From positions 844,924-908,923 of the forward strand of contig CAJNOI010000013.1 in NCBI GenBank assembly GCA_905250115.1: a stretch of 64,000 nt of DNA. The letters are read 5' to 3'. Source of the DNA: Adineta steineri (taxonomy: Eukaryota; Rotifera; Eurotatoria; Adinetida; Adinetidae). The position numbers and the translations under genes are program-made. The notes below the pieces were generated by a model that was not told where the DNA came from, ran no database searches, and worked only from the letters and a program-made list of their open reading frames with translations. Each line of letters opens with the position of its first letter. Position 1 is the first letter of the stretch. Of the stretch, positions 1 to 13,156 are shown piece after piece.

Positions 1-412
1 GTGAATTATTATTTTCTACATACTCTATAGTACTTTGTTATTATATCGAAATAAACTTATAGGACATTGACTACTATCATTACAACAAAAGGATTTAATC
101 TAAAAACGATTACATTTATTATTTAAATAATTGGACAGTTGATAGGCTTTTTTTTTTTGGAGACACAATTTGAATGTTCTGTTGCTTTCATTTTTTTCTA
201 TCAAAGAATGATGTATTGATGATATTAAATGGCGATCATTTAATTGGCTTTATAATTTATTGATTGATCCTACTTATCGAGACATTTCTTTGATTAGATT
301 CATAATTGGAACAATTTGAGCCATTTTACTTAAATGAGATTGAGTTGATAAAAAGAACGGTATTGAATGATATTCTCAATCAAAATTTTATAATCTACAT
401 TCTATCTACAAT
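1..412. other. AT-rich leader, no gene seen
   Basis: No open frame with coding character and no RNA gene is visible. This is presumably the 5' flank of the INCENP-like gene that starts at 413. Confidence 0.5.
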
Positions 413-1113
413 ATGGCATTTTGCAATCCCGTAAGTAAACTATATCTTAATTTCTTTGAAAAATTTAATATTATTTTTTCGTAGTGTCTTCGTCCAGCTG
501 ATTCATCTGTACTTACATCAGTTAAATATCCATCAAAATCTATTACAACTCTTTTACGTCGTCGACTTTTTAAAAAATCATCTTCTCTACCTAAATGTCA
601 ATCACCTATACATCGTCCAATTCGAAAACAACAATCAAATCGTAAATTTCAACGAATGAAAGGGTAAGAATTTTTTTTCCAGTAGAAATTTAATTATTAA
701 ACATTTTCTTTTATAAATAGATCAAATATTATTCAAGAAGTTATTTGTGAAAAAGAAAATCAAACAATGGATTTAATGAGTAATTATGATATGACTGTAT
801 TTCATGATGATGAACTTGATGATACACAAGTTGCTTTATCTCATCGACAATCAAAAAAGATTCCACGTTGGGCAAGAAGTATGTAGATCATTTCTTATAA
901 TCAATTTTTATTTTAATGCTTTTATTTTATTTAGAAAGTCAATTACAACTTGCTATTGTTAATCAAATCTATTATAATGATAAAAATCCTGAAGAAATAT
1001 TTGGTTCTATTCAGCTTGAACATGCACATCAAATGGTTGATTCAATTGAATTATGGAATACAGAAGTACCATTAATTTATTCATATTCTACTCTTCCACC
1101 GAATTTTGTTTAA
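413..1113 (+). CDS. INCENP: Mini-INCENP: Aurora-kinase-binding IN-box protein
   Basis: Four exons (413-430, 485-663, 721-878, 935-1113) join to 177 codons with GT-AG junctions. The C-terminal third carries the INCENP IN-box that wraps and activates Aurora B/C. I read IPRWARKSQLQLAIVNQIYY, then EEIFGSI, then ELWNTEVP, against human IPTWARGTPLSQAIIHQYY, LELFGTI and AVWNSPPL. The acidic stretch before it (NYDMT..HDDELDD) matches human NYGMDLNSDDSTDDE. The N-terminal half is basic, with an RRRLFKK stretch, and shows no recognisable CEN/BIR-binding helix. The long single-helix region of normal INCENP (about 700-900 residues in animals) is absent. The Thr-Ser-Ser motif phosphorylated by Aurora B falls at Asp-Ser-Ile here. 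A likely poly(A) signal, AATAAA, lies at 1141. The IN-box identity is firm; whether an upstream exon is missing is not known. Confidence 0.82.
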
Positions 1114-1742
1114 TTGTACTGTAGTTTTTTTTAGTTTAATAATAAATTATTTCTTATAAAATATTTCTAGTTGATATAGAATAACGAAAAAAGGTTCTCT
1201 TTGAATCATACGAAGATATTAGAGCGTGAATAGATGAAATTCATTGTAAGTGATTTGTTTAGTTACAGTCGAGAACGTTTACTTGTTCATCGTAAGAGAA
1301 ATTTGCCGGGTCAATAGATAGCGCTAACCATCAACCATTGTGTTTTAATATTAAATATCACAATAGGTTTCTTTAGTATGAAATGAGATGTATATTTCTA
1401 TCACAAACAGAGATTAAAAAACAAAATCAAGTCTATATACTTTGGGAGTAGATAAGGGACAGATGTCGCTTTCATCGGCTTAGACAAAGAACTGAACTAC
1501 AAATAAGTATATAGATGTATTTCTTCGTATTCGTAGTCGGATTATATGTTTTTGAGTTTTCAATAATAATTTTATAGTTTGATAAATAAATACTAATTAG
1601 TAGTGACTATTTTTCTAATACGAAGAAAGACACAAAAATGTCTCTGTTCTCTTTATGAAGTCATTTTTTTTTGTTTTCTGTTACAATGTCTTTGTTCATT
1701 TGTTGAATACTGATTTGATTGTTAGATAATAATAGAATCAAA
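1114..1742. other. Intergenic spacer
   Basis: AT-rich sequence between two same-strand genes. It holds the AATAAA at 1141-1146 and no other feature I can support. The short open frames here have no coding character. Confidence 0.5.
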
Positions 1743-4700
1743 ATGACAGATCTTGACAGTACAGAAATAATAGCAAATGATGAAAGTTTTACGGAAAATC
1801 CACCAACGACCGATACTGTATGTTTATCAATTTTAATTATTTCAATTTCTTTAAAAAAATGTATATTTATAGAAAGCTTCATTAAGTATTCTCAATGGTA
1901 CTGATCCACAATTATTTCAAATAAATAGTATGAAATAGGGTTGGATCTTTGTATTTATTTTGTTACTTTTCTTAGAGGAAACAATTATTGGTCGATCAAA
2001 TCCATCAGATTTTATTATTGCTGCACCGGTAAACTACTTTTAATTTTTTTCCCTATGAAATAAAAACTTTATTTTGTATATTATTCTAGTCACTTTCAAA
2101 ACAACATGCGAAAATAACTATAAATAATGGCCAATATTTCATAACCGATCTCGGCAGTAGTAATAAAACATTTCATAATAAAGTAAATCAAATAGTTTCA
2201 ATTATGAATACATTATTTTTATGATTATTAAGACTCAACTTCAACCAAATGTTTGTTATGCATTACATGATGGTGATGAAGTGAAATTTGGTGAAATCAA
2301 TTGTTTATTTCAAGAAGAAAAACAAATTAATGTAAAATTTCCCTATAAAATTTATTCTATATAGAACCGTTTTATTTTAGTCGAAAGTAGATTCACAAGC
2401 TACTGTTAATCGTAAGTAAATTATGATTTATCGATAAATAATTCGTATAAATTATTTTTTTCATAGCATCTACACAAACAATTTCAAATTCTTACGAAAA
2501 TCAAGAGCCAATACAAGCAATTAAAATCTGGAGTCAAAATAATAACGAAATGAAAAGTAATTTTTGATAGAAGAAATTTTTCTTGAAAGCATAACGATTT
2601 TGATTTATATAGCATCTAAACAGAATGGTATTGATGATTCTCCAAATAAATCTTCATCTTCATTTACTCCATTTTCATCTTCGGCAGGAACAAATGATAT
2701 TGATATAGATGATAATAATTTAATTATTGGTTCGACACCATTACCAGCAAGTGTTCCATTAATTATTGAATCGAAAGAATTGAATAATGATGATCAACTT
2801 GAAATTATTTCATCATCACAAACAAAAAAGATTCTTTCAAATGATTCAATAGTACCTACAGAAATAGAAGATACACCACCTCCATCAAATGGATTAGCAA
2901 CAATTGAAAATGCTCAGCAATTAGAGATGGAAACATCGACACCTTTGAAACCATTAGATAATCCTGATGAACAAATGGATAATTCAACACCGAAATTAAA
3001 TGAAGAAGTTGAAGAATCTAATAATATTACAGATGATACACCAATAAAACAACAAAATGAAGGTACAACAAATCAAGAAATTGTTAAACAAATTCAACCA
3101 GAAGAAGAAATGGATACAGAACAAACAACAGGTAAAGTTCATTAATGAATAAAACTTAATTATATTTATTATTATTTAGAATCTCCATCGATGGTTATTG
3201 ATGATAAACAACAACAACAACAACAGGACAATACTGATGAAATGGAGGAGGAAGTATTACCAACTTTAAATGCTGATGCTATGACTGTTGATGAAACAGA
3301 AAAACCAAACATTGAAAATGCACCTGTTACAATGGTAAAATTAAATGTTTTTAAGTATTCAATATTTTTTTATCTTGCTGATATCATTAGGAACAAGAAA
3401 CAACATCAGAAGTAAATAAATCTCTTGAAACTCCATCCATCGAACCAGTAACAAAGATCGATGAATCTACTGGTATGTATTCAGAGATTTTCATTACAAT
3501 AAAATATATTTCTTTTCGATTTTTAGCTACAGTTCCATCTGAAGCGGAAGTCAACGAACAAGAAGAGGAAGAAGAAGTTGAAGCTGAGGAAGCTGAGGAA
3601 GCTGAAGAATCAGGTCCAGTTACTGGTCGTGGTGTTGCACGAAGAAATGTTCGTCGTGCTCGAGGTCGTCGTCGTGGTACAGCAGCTCGTGCTCGCGTTG
3701 TTAGTACGCGTATACTTGGTGGACGACGTAATCCAGTTGTACCTCCTACAACTAGCAATGAAGAGAATAATAAAACATTAGAAGAAACAGTCAATACTGA
3801 ACCAGAAGAATCACCAGAAAAACCAGTTTCAGCGCCTGTTGTTAAAGAAAAAAAACCTAGAAAGAATGAAACCAGTACTCCTAATCAAGAGTCTAATCAA
3901 ACAGATGCTGGTTCAAATGTTCGAGTTTCAGGTAAAAAAGCTTTTTAATATATTTAAACTTCAATTAGTAGTCGTTTTTTTATAGCTCGTATTAAGGATC
4001 GTATATCAACTGGTAGAAATCGTCAATTTCCATATGCTGATGATTATGTTGATCTCGATGTTCTTGAAAAACAAGCAAAAACTAATGCAGCTACAACAGC
4101 AACACCACCACCAACGACAACAGCAGCAGCAGCAGCAGTAACAACAACAACAACAGCAACGCCAACTGGTCGTAAATCAAATCGTGGACGTGCTTCTGCC
4201 TCACCACAAAAACGAATCAGTCTTCGACAACAACCTATTGATGCATCTGAAAATTCAGAAGAAAAAGATAAAACGGATATTTATGAACAAATGGATACTG
4301 TTGTTGAAAATCAAGAACCAACACCAAAAACTGGTGGTCGCAAAAGAAAAAGTACAACACCAGTATCAGCAGTTGCTACAAAACGAAAGTAAGATTCGAT
4401 CGAGAAACATTATTTCATAGTTTATTATAAATTTTCATATGAATTTTCATATGAATAATATTACGTCAGATGTGATAACAAAAACTAATATGAACTATTC
4501 ATACATTTCGGTTTGTTCTTTAGTGTATGAAAGTTAGAATAGTGAAGTTTAGAGATTGTTAAAATATTATTGTTTGTGAAGACAATAACACTAATAAAAT
4601 ATATACAAAGATCTAGTTAAGAGAGTTTCGCATTTTCAGATTGACTGTCAAATCTAAACACAAAAAAATTTAAGCTTAGTCTGAGAATAAAAATTATAAT

Positions 4701-5742
4701 CTCTCTGATTGAAAATTTACGGACTATACGGACTCTATCGCAATGTAACTAGATTTGTGTAGAGTAGGAAGCTTTCATATTATCTACAAGAACCGAAATT
4801 CTATTCATTTAAAAATTCATATTTCAGTCGTCCAGCAACACCTCAATCAGTACCAACAGTAAATACTCGTCGTAAACAAACCTCACCTGTTGAAGTTTCT
4901 CCAGTAGTTGCCAAATCCACTCGACGTACAACTGGTGGACAAAAGCAAGCTGCTCCTCAGCCACCACCTCCTTCTCCTCCTCCTCCTGCTGTTACTACAG
5001 CTACTACTACTACACCAAAACGTGGTCGAAAATCAACTAAACTAGCCACATCAACTGAACAGTCACCAGAAAAACAAAATTCAACTGCAGATCGACCTGT
5101 TCGTATAGCTCTTAGTAGTCATTTGGTAAGAAAGACGAAAACAATCTTTTATTTCTTTTATTATTAATCTTATAAATAATTTATATTTAGAATTTTGATC
5201 AACATCATTTTGATATATTACGTAACTTAGGTTTTGAAATTATGGATGAATCCTGTCAAGTTGATGCTCTTGTTGTTGATCGTATAAGACGTACAAAAAA
5301 ATTTTTCATGTGTCTTGCACGTGGTGCACTTATATTATCACCTGCTTGGATTGAAATAATGATAAAAGAAAATCGTTATATTCCATATGAAAAATATTTT
5401 TTAAAAGATACAAATGCTGAAACACGTTATGGATTTGAATTACGTGAAAGTGTTCGTTTAGCTAAGCAAGGTCCAATATTTGAGAATCGTAAATTCTTTT
5501 GTACAAAAGATACATCACCACCTTATGATGACTTAAAAGATATTATTGAAGCTGCAGGTGGTAAATTAGTTGAAAAAATAAATATGAATAAACCAGGAAA
5601 AGATATTATATGTATTGTTGCACAAGTACATAAGAATGATTATGAAGATTTATTTAAAAAAAATGTATCAATTGTTAGTGAAGAATTTATTTTAAGTGGA
5701 ATATCCAAACAAAAACTTGATTTCGATGCGTATGTTATATAA
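1743..5742 (+). CDS. MDC1: MDC1-like DNA-damage mediator (FHA + tandem BRCT)
   Basis: Fourteen exons: 1743-1817, 1873-1927, 1976-2028, 2090-2182, 2233-2331, 2381-2411, 2467-2556, 2613-3131, 3180-3334, 3391-3472, 3527-3931, 3986-4388, 4828-5125, 5191-5742. They sum to 969 codons. Residues about 30-125 form an FHA domain (TIIGRSNPSDF, SLSKQHAKITI, DLGSSNKT). The last 200 residues are a BRCT pair. In it, DRIRRTKKFFMCLARG closely follows human MDC1 DRIRRTVKFLCALGRG and keeps the Arg and Lys that bind phospho-H2AX in the human protein. FHA at the N-terminus and twin BRCT at the C-terminus is the MDC1 layout. The middle is disordered: acidic, Gln-run, a basic Arg/Gly-rich patch near 3640-3730, and Pro/Thr runs. 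No SDTD repeats are seen, and no N-terminal TQ site. The last intron but one (4389-4827) is unusually long at 439 nt. Confidence 0.85.
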
Positions 5743-8700
5743 TATAATAAAATATTGTTTCGACATTTTTTTTCTGTTTAGTTTCTCTCTATTTCAAAAT
5801 GCAACAGCAATGAAATCCAATGTTAACAAATAATATTCCACATATCTGTCTTATTATGCTTGTATATACAAAAACATTTATTTTTTTTTCTTTAAAAAAG
5901 AAGAATTATATTCCATGTGTGTGCACTTGTATGTTATGTATTAATTGTCTATGATTAGATTTATTGGTATAGAATCTTTTTTCAGCTATTAAATAAATAA
6001 ATGTTAAATATTAAATATTTATCAGTTCACTCAGTCTCAGACTGACGGGATAAATATACGCAGATAACAGTCAAATATTTACTTTACGAGTCGAGGTTTT
6101 TTATAAAATAAAACTTCAGTAGAACTAGTTTAATTAGATAACAACATAAATTCTTGACGAGAATCAAAATCCAAATGATACTATTTTTCATTTGACATGA
6201 ACAATAGATTCCTAGATAGTTTCTAAGGATAGAAAACTCGTGATAAATTACATAAATGCTATTCTTCACACCGCATTAAATAGAATCAATTTAGTCGAAG
6301 GTCAAGTGAGTGGTACCGACCAACTTTACTTGTATATTAGTGCTATATATATATAATTCATAAAAACTTGAGTTTATGCAATTATTACGATTAATTTACT
6401 TCTTCTATTTTAATCAGTTAACGAACCATGTAATTATAATTACCCATTATTTACAGATCCACAAGGAAGACTAAATATTTTTAATCCTTTCATTCTATAG
6501 TATAACATTTGAAGATATCTCTGAATATAGATTTATGTTATTTTCTTGTTGCATAAGAAAGTTTCTAATCACGTACCCATAACTACATCATTTTTCTAAA
6601 CTCTATTCTTACAATCAAAAGAAATTTGAAGTTCTTGTTAAATTTTATTCATATAATACATTTCAAAATAAAATTAGATTCAGATAAACAAGACATATAT
6701 ATATATATAGTTTATATACAATGCATATCACAGGATTATGCTGCTTTGATGGCTTGTGCTCGTCGATAATAAATAAACAAAATTGATGTTAATTCATGTT
6801 GTCAACAGATAAAATAATAACAAGATGATGATGATGATGATGGGTCAATTTCGTCCATTTTGTTTAAAAACAATGGCTTAATATTTACAGCATACTTCAA
6901 TCTAAAATAAATGTACAAAATTCAATTTTATGATGAATAAATAAAAGTATAATACACTTGTTATAAGTAACTCTTATGTAAATTATCTATTATATACTTA
7001 GGTAATATTAGATAATGATACAAGGTATATCTTACTATCCTTTTACTATTTAAAAATGTATTATATTATAACTTTGTTAAAGAGAGAATAAGATAATACA
7101 ATAGTGATTGCTTTGCTGGACTTTGTTAAATAGAAACTGATTCTTTGTGACATGACAGAATCATACTAAGCAAAGAGAACGATAAAATGTTTGAAGAAAG
7201 CGAACACACTCATAACTTTCTCTGTTCTTCTCTCTGTCTCTCTCTCTCCTTTTTCTTTCTTCTCTTTGTCTCGCTTTCTTTCTTGCCCTTAGGTGATGGT
7301 AATGTTAGAAGTAGTAAAATTTCATAATGCAAGTGCATATGTTTGATAAAGAGAAAAAGACTGTTGAGTAATAATGAAATTTACTTGCCTATCGGACATC
7401 TAAAAAAGATGGTTGTCATATAAAGAAAAGTAAGAATAGAGTGATTGTAATAGAGAAGCAAAAAAGAAAATCTGAAATATAAAGTCAATAGAACATATGT
7501 CTGAACAGTTTTTAAAAGATAATATTCAATCAAATCTTATTCGTAAAATTCTCAATGGCAGCCATATTTGTAGTTGTGATATGTTGAAAGATTTTATCTC
7601 CGTAACTTATATTATTAAAAACGACAGATGGTTTATTCAATGAAATTTTGATTGTCATAAGTGATGACTATGACATGTTTCAATGAAATAAATATTTAAA
7701 GACAGAGGAATTATACGTTATTGGAGAGTCGAATCTATTTCTAGAAAGTACATATTCTCACTTATTTGATTAGAAAAAGTGGGCAATATTACTTAACGTT
7801 TTAGACGATTCATGCACAGAGTATAACATACATACTTTAAAATTATATGACACATTATATTCATAAAAGAAAGAAAAAAAAGGTTCATCTAACATGTCTC
7901 AAACTTTAATAATAATGTATATGGATAATTTTGTTGACTCAATATTTTTCTCGACAATTGCTATGAACTCAGAAGATCTGTACATGTAATTATTATGATG
8001 TTGTATATGTCACTCGATAAAAGAGAGATAATAGTTTATGTAGGATGTTATTGTAATGATTATTTAAAAACTCAAATCGTGAAAATATTTTATTTTATCT
8101 ATTGGTTTATATAACATCAATTTAATATTTGATTAATTTTTACTTCTGAATAACAAAACCAGATGGAATACATTAGTAACTATACAAAATAGAAATATTC
8201 TTATCATCAGATTTTTCTGTTAGATATACTTCCTTTTATTTAGAAAAAAAGATGGAAAATACAGAAATTGTTGCCATCGAGATTTTTTCTTTGTAGGTTA
8301 TCATTTATTAAATTATGAAAATGAATATGTTACTCATGTAATTTGTTTGAATAAAATTCTATATTTTAACTTTCAATCAAGAACTAGAATAATACATGCC
8401 TATTAAAATCTACACTGCCCTATTTATGGTATATAAACTATCAAATTCATAATAAAAAACAAAGATTTAAACATAAGTTTTTTCTTCCCATTTGATAATA
8501 AACTATATTGTTGCTGTGTGGACAAATGATATTACAGAAAGATTGATATTTTTTGTTTAAGAGGATACATTAAAATATTCCTTGCTCGATTACGATAACA
8601 ACTATTGAAAATAGTAACAAAATTTTTTGATTCTTATCGAGCACAAAGGTATGGTCTGTTGATGCATAATCTACTAATGTTGATAACACATTCAAAACTA

Positions 8701-11103
8701 TTCAGTTAAAAACTGGAGAAATTCCGAGCGTATTTAATAAATCATTCGAATCGAAAACGAAGAATCCTTTGTATATTGTATATTGTTTTATCTGTACGTT
8801 ACAAATAACATAGGCAATGACCTTCTATAGATGAGCAATATAAACTTGTATCTCGCACATGATATAAAAAAAAGTAATTAAGTATGTACAATCGCATACA
8901 TGCCTGATAATCATATTACAATCTGTCGTTATAATCAAATGAGAATTATATTGTTATATTATTACAGAATTTTAAGAAACAAAAATGAAATGAATTTAAA
9001 TCTGATTTATATACGTAGGTAAAATTCATGCAATTTATTTTTTTAAGTAACTAAATAAACGTATAATCCGAAATATTATTATCCTTCTTAGGAAAGAAAA
9101 ATTACATAATATATTCATTATTATAAAATATAAGACTGTAGGCTTTTAATTAATTATATTAGATTTATAAGCATGATTATAGTTAATTTATTATTCGTTT
9201 TAAAAAAAATTGATTGATAGTAATCTAGATTCTTCTTATATCAACATTAGTAATGTAAACGGAAGAAACATAGCTTTTATCAAACAAAACAATTTATCGG
9301 ATATCCGAAAGTCAAAAGAAACAAACCTATCGTATTATATCCTAGTCTTTTCATTTTGTCTATAGAAGTTTTACTAATATTCGATAGATCATCTACATAA
9401 ATTTAATCAGAAGACTAAACCTCATCCATATAGTTCTTCTTTCTTTCATAATCATTTCGATTACTAAAAGAAAAGAGAACAAAGTAGTACTATAGTAAAA
9501 TAAGTTGCATGCCATGCACTTATACTACAATAGTATACTCTTTTCTTTCCTATTCCAACAGGTGCTTGTTCATTCTTCACTTCATTTCTCATTCTTTATT
9601 CTATTGTATACATATATAGGTACATGTCAGTTTCTTTTCACTTTTCAATCGGACATGTGTATAATGTTATACTAACTTTCTCTATCGTCTATGTGTAAAA
9701 ATTACATCGGTGTCAATAGTTTATACAATACTAATATTACACATCATTTTGGTAGTGTGAAATACGGTAAATTGTATTTTGAAAGCATAATAAATAGAAA
9801 AAGAATTAGACTATATATTACTTGAGATATTTTTGTATGAAGTGATTTAATTCTTATTTATTATATATTTATACTATGAAAAGAAATGAAACTTGTTTTC
9901 TTTCTTTCTTCATCCCTTATTGGCAGGTGTGTTTTTTTACATTCAATTTATAATGATATAGTTTTACATTTTTTTGACCGTAGATTATTTGTATATAGTT
10001 CAATAGTGCTTTTATCTTAACATGATCTTGATGATTGCAATAAACAATGATGTAATCTCAAATAAAAATGATATTTTGATAATTCATTTTTACCTTTTTT
10101 TTTCTTCTTNNNNNNNNNNTGTCCTTCAACTTAGTATATAGACGCTTTTGTGTGCTTATATACTGATTTACAATTCAAGTACAAGCAATAGTTCCTCTTC
10201 TTCTGTTTTTTTGTATATAACTACTTATTGAAATAATCATATAAATAAATGAAAACATTCCAGCAACTGTATTTGTTTTTTTTTTAAATGAAAATTTATT
10301 TTAATGCTGTAATAAAAACATTCCATATAAAGAAAAACAAACTCAATAGGAGCCGCTAAATCAGCAAAAAAATGTTTACTATTATTTTAATCAGAAACGA
10401 TCATCAAGTACTTCATTCTAAAAGATCTAAGAATGTCACAAGATCGTACAACGTGTTTTTCATTCACCGTGACGAAACAGGAAGTGCTTAATAATCACAT
10501 GCCGAGCTTCTGAATTCACCGAAAATCTTGAAGTACATCCTGTTTCTTTATAAAAAGTAGAAAAAATGAAGTGTACCGTAGTATAATTCTAATGGGAATG
10601 TATTTTATGGTTGTCCATTCATCACATTGTATTTCTATCTTGTAGCAGCAAAAATTCAATGACCGAACTAGAATGCAAAATCTAATACGAATGACTCATA
10701 AAGAAAAAAAAGGAGTTTTTCCAGGTCATAAATGAACTTTTCTCTGCAATATCATAAACTATGACTAACTTAGTGATACGTAATTTTTAAGAGATGTGTC
10801 TTATATTTAATTTTCAAAGTATACTAGATTAAAAGTACTTGTTAACCTTCTTAAGAAAAGATTACATTAAATATTCTGTAATTTGATGCTTAATTAGTAA
10901 CATCATATTTTATTCGTCAACAAGAAGCGTCATTTATGACTCATCTTTTATAAAATTTATGCATTTCTATATATATATCTCGATAAGAAAGAAAAAACAC
11001 TCACATGATACATGTCGCCATGTATGCCTTTTGATACCTTTATATAGACCTAAATCTTTAAAATAATAAATAGATTAATTTACATTTGATCTTTCGAATA
11101 GAA
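5743..11103. other. Long gene-free AT-rich region with a small gap
   Basis: About 5.3 kb with no convincing gene on either strand. It holds a (GAT)n run near 6826-6842, a pyrimidine-rich tract at about 7218-7285 (CT/TTC), and a 10-N assembly gap at 10110-10119. Distal regulatory sequence or untranslated exons could lie here but nothing specific can be supported. Confidence 0.5.
10110..10119. other. Assembly gap (10 N)
   Basis: Ten undetermined bases follow a T-rich tract. The fixed size may be a placeholder, so the true distance is unknown. Confidence 0.95.
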
Positions 11104-13156
11104 ATGTCAAATTCTTCTCAAAAAAATGTAGCTATTATTGGTGCTGGTGTGTCAGGTCTTGTATCAGCCGTTCATATGTATAGAGCTGGTATTCAACCGA
11201 TTGTTTTTGATAAAGCATCAGATTTAGGTGGTATGTGGAATGTTAATATAAGGCCATGTTGGAATTCAATGCAAACAAATATTTCGAAATTTTCGACAGC
11301 ATTATCTGATTTTGCTTGGCCAAAGGATACACCTTTATTTCCTAGTCAAAAAGATGTTTATGTATATTTAACAAATTATATTCAACAATCCTTACCTAAT
11401 AAAGATATATTTCGATTCAATACTCAAGTAAAAAATATTACATATTCTAATAATAAATGGACAATAAAATATTGTACAAATTCGAATGATATTTCATCTG
11501 AACAATTTGATTTTGTTATTGTTGCATCAGGTTTCTTTGATTATCCATATATACCAAATATAATTAATCTTTCATCATTTCATGGTACATTAATACATAG
11601 TTCTGATTATCGTTCACCAGAACAAGTCCGTGATAAAAATGTTATAATTGTTGGTTCGTCAATGAGTGCAGCACAAGTTGCTTCTGATATGGCAACAACT
11701 GCTAAACATATTACTCATGTTATATCACAGAATTTTTGGTGTTTACCTCGTTTTATACCATTAATACTAAATAATCCAATTTCACCATTTCTGCCCATTG
11801 ATTTTGTTTTCTATCGTCAATCAAAACGAATATCTAGTCAAGAAAATTTATTTCGAAATAATGATGATTATAAAAAAATGAATGATTATTTAAAATTAAT
11901 AACAGACAATAGTCAAGAATCATCGAAATTTATCAATACGAATGATGAACAACCAGCATTTATTGCTATTTCTGATACATATAATGAATGGAATCGTGCA
12001 GGTAAAATAGTTTTAAAACAAGGACGATTAACTGAAGTAAAAGATAATAGAACATTGGGATGAATCATAAAGAATATTCGAAACGAAAGGTAACATTCAT
12101 TTTCTGATAGCGCCGCCCATCAACGAACGTCCTGATTGGATATTTTCGTTAATATTAAACAATGGAGCATCAATCGAGACTACTTGTGATGATATTATAA
12201 TTTTATGTACTGGTTATCGACCATGTCTTGACTTTTTCTCTCAAGATATTTTAGAACAATTATCTTATATACCAGATGATGTATTTTGTCCAATAATACT
12301 TCATCGTAGTATTTTCCATCCGACATTACCTAATCTTGCTTTTATTGGTATGTATCGAGGCCCGTTCTGGGCAATTATTGAATTACAATCTCGTTGGGTT
12401 GCTGCAACATTTTCTGGTCTCTTATCAATTCCATCCATTACTATACAACAGATAGGTCTTGATATGGAACATCGTATACGTACTCAACAACCACGACCGC
12501 AATTTCCACATGGTGATTATGTTGGTGTTGTTAATGATTTAGCAAAAGAAGTACTTCCAACAGCATCTTCAAATACGCATGATATTGTTATACCAACACA
12601 ATATCAAGCTAATGGATCGGATAAAACAGTTATTGATGAAATGAATTCTATATGTGAAGAAGCAAATCATGGTCGATTTATCGCTGGTGCTATTTTTCGT
12701 GCATTACATGAAAGTAAATGGTCATTTGAACGAATATTAACAGGTAAACCTGCTGATGGTACTGTTCATGGTCAAGCAGAATTTCATTATTCTCAACAAC
12801 AAGAACTTCTTTATAAAGAACAAGGAAAATTAATTTTATCATCACAAATACCGTTGGATATTACACAAAAATATATTTATGTATATGATGAAGATAAAGA
12901 TCTTATGACAGTTTATTTTGTTGATGATAAAAATAAACGTGGATCACTTTTTCATACAATTCATTTTCAATCACCATCAAATGATGGTTGGATAGCATCT
13001 GGTGAACATTTATGTAGTCAAGATCATTATTCTGTTTCTTATTTATTTCGATTAAATGGGACAAATTTAACAAAATTCGAAATAACATATACCGTTAAAG
13101 GTCCAGCTAAAGATTATATATCAAAAACAATTTTTCAACGTGAAAAAATTTCATAA
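11104..13156 (+). pseudogene. Flavin monooxygenase fused to a DUF6314-like domain; frame broken
   Basis: Without introns, unlike most neighbours. The ATG at 11104 opens an FMO-type flavoprotein. It has FAD motif GAGVSGL (residues about 13-19), FMO signature FHGTLIHSSDY, NADP site VGSSMSAAQ (Ala where Gly is usual) and, after the break, LCTGY. From about 12685 to 13156 the protein becomes a DUF6314-like domain: WSFERILTGKPADGTVHG, LLYKEQGKL, VYFVDD, GEHLCSQDHYSVSYLF, VKGPAKDYI. The first frame stops with TGA at 12061 and the second frame, shifted by one, is clearly coding from about 12150 to the TAA at 13156. No GT-AG intron that keeps KIVLKQGRLTEV and restores the frame could be found. It may be a pseudogene, an allele with a roughly 95-bp insertion, or an assembly error. 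An acceptor-like sequence (cgaatag) lies just before the ATG. Substrate unknown; horizontal origin is inferred. Confidence 0.7.

Noticed and set aside
3387-3794. Minus-strand open frame of 135 codons with Arg/Ser runs
   Set aside because: It is the reverse reading of the Arg/Gly-rich and acidic exon of the MDC1-like gene; the plus frame has the supported splicing and domain context.
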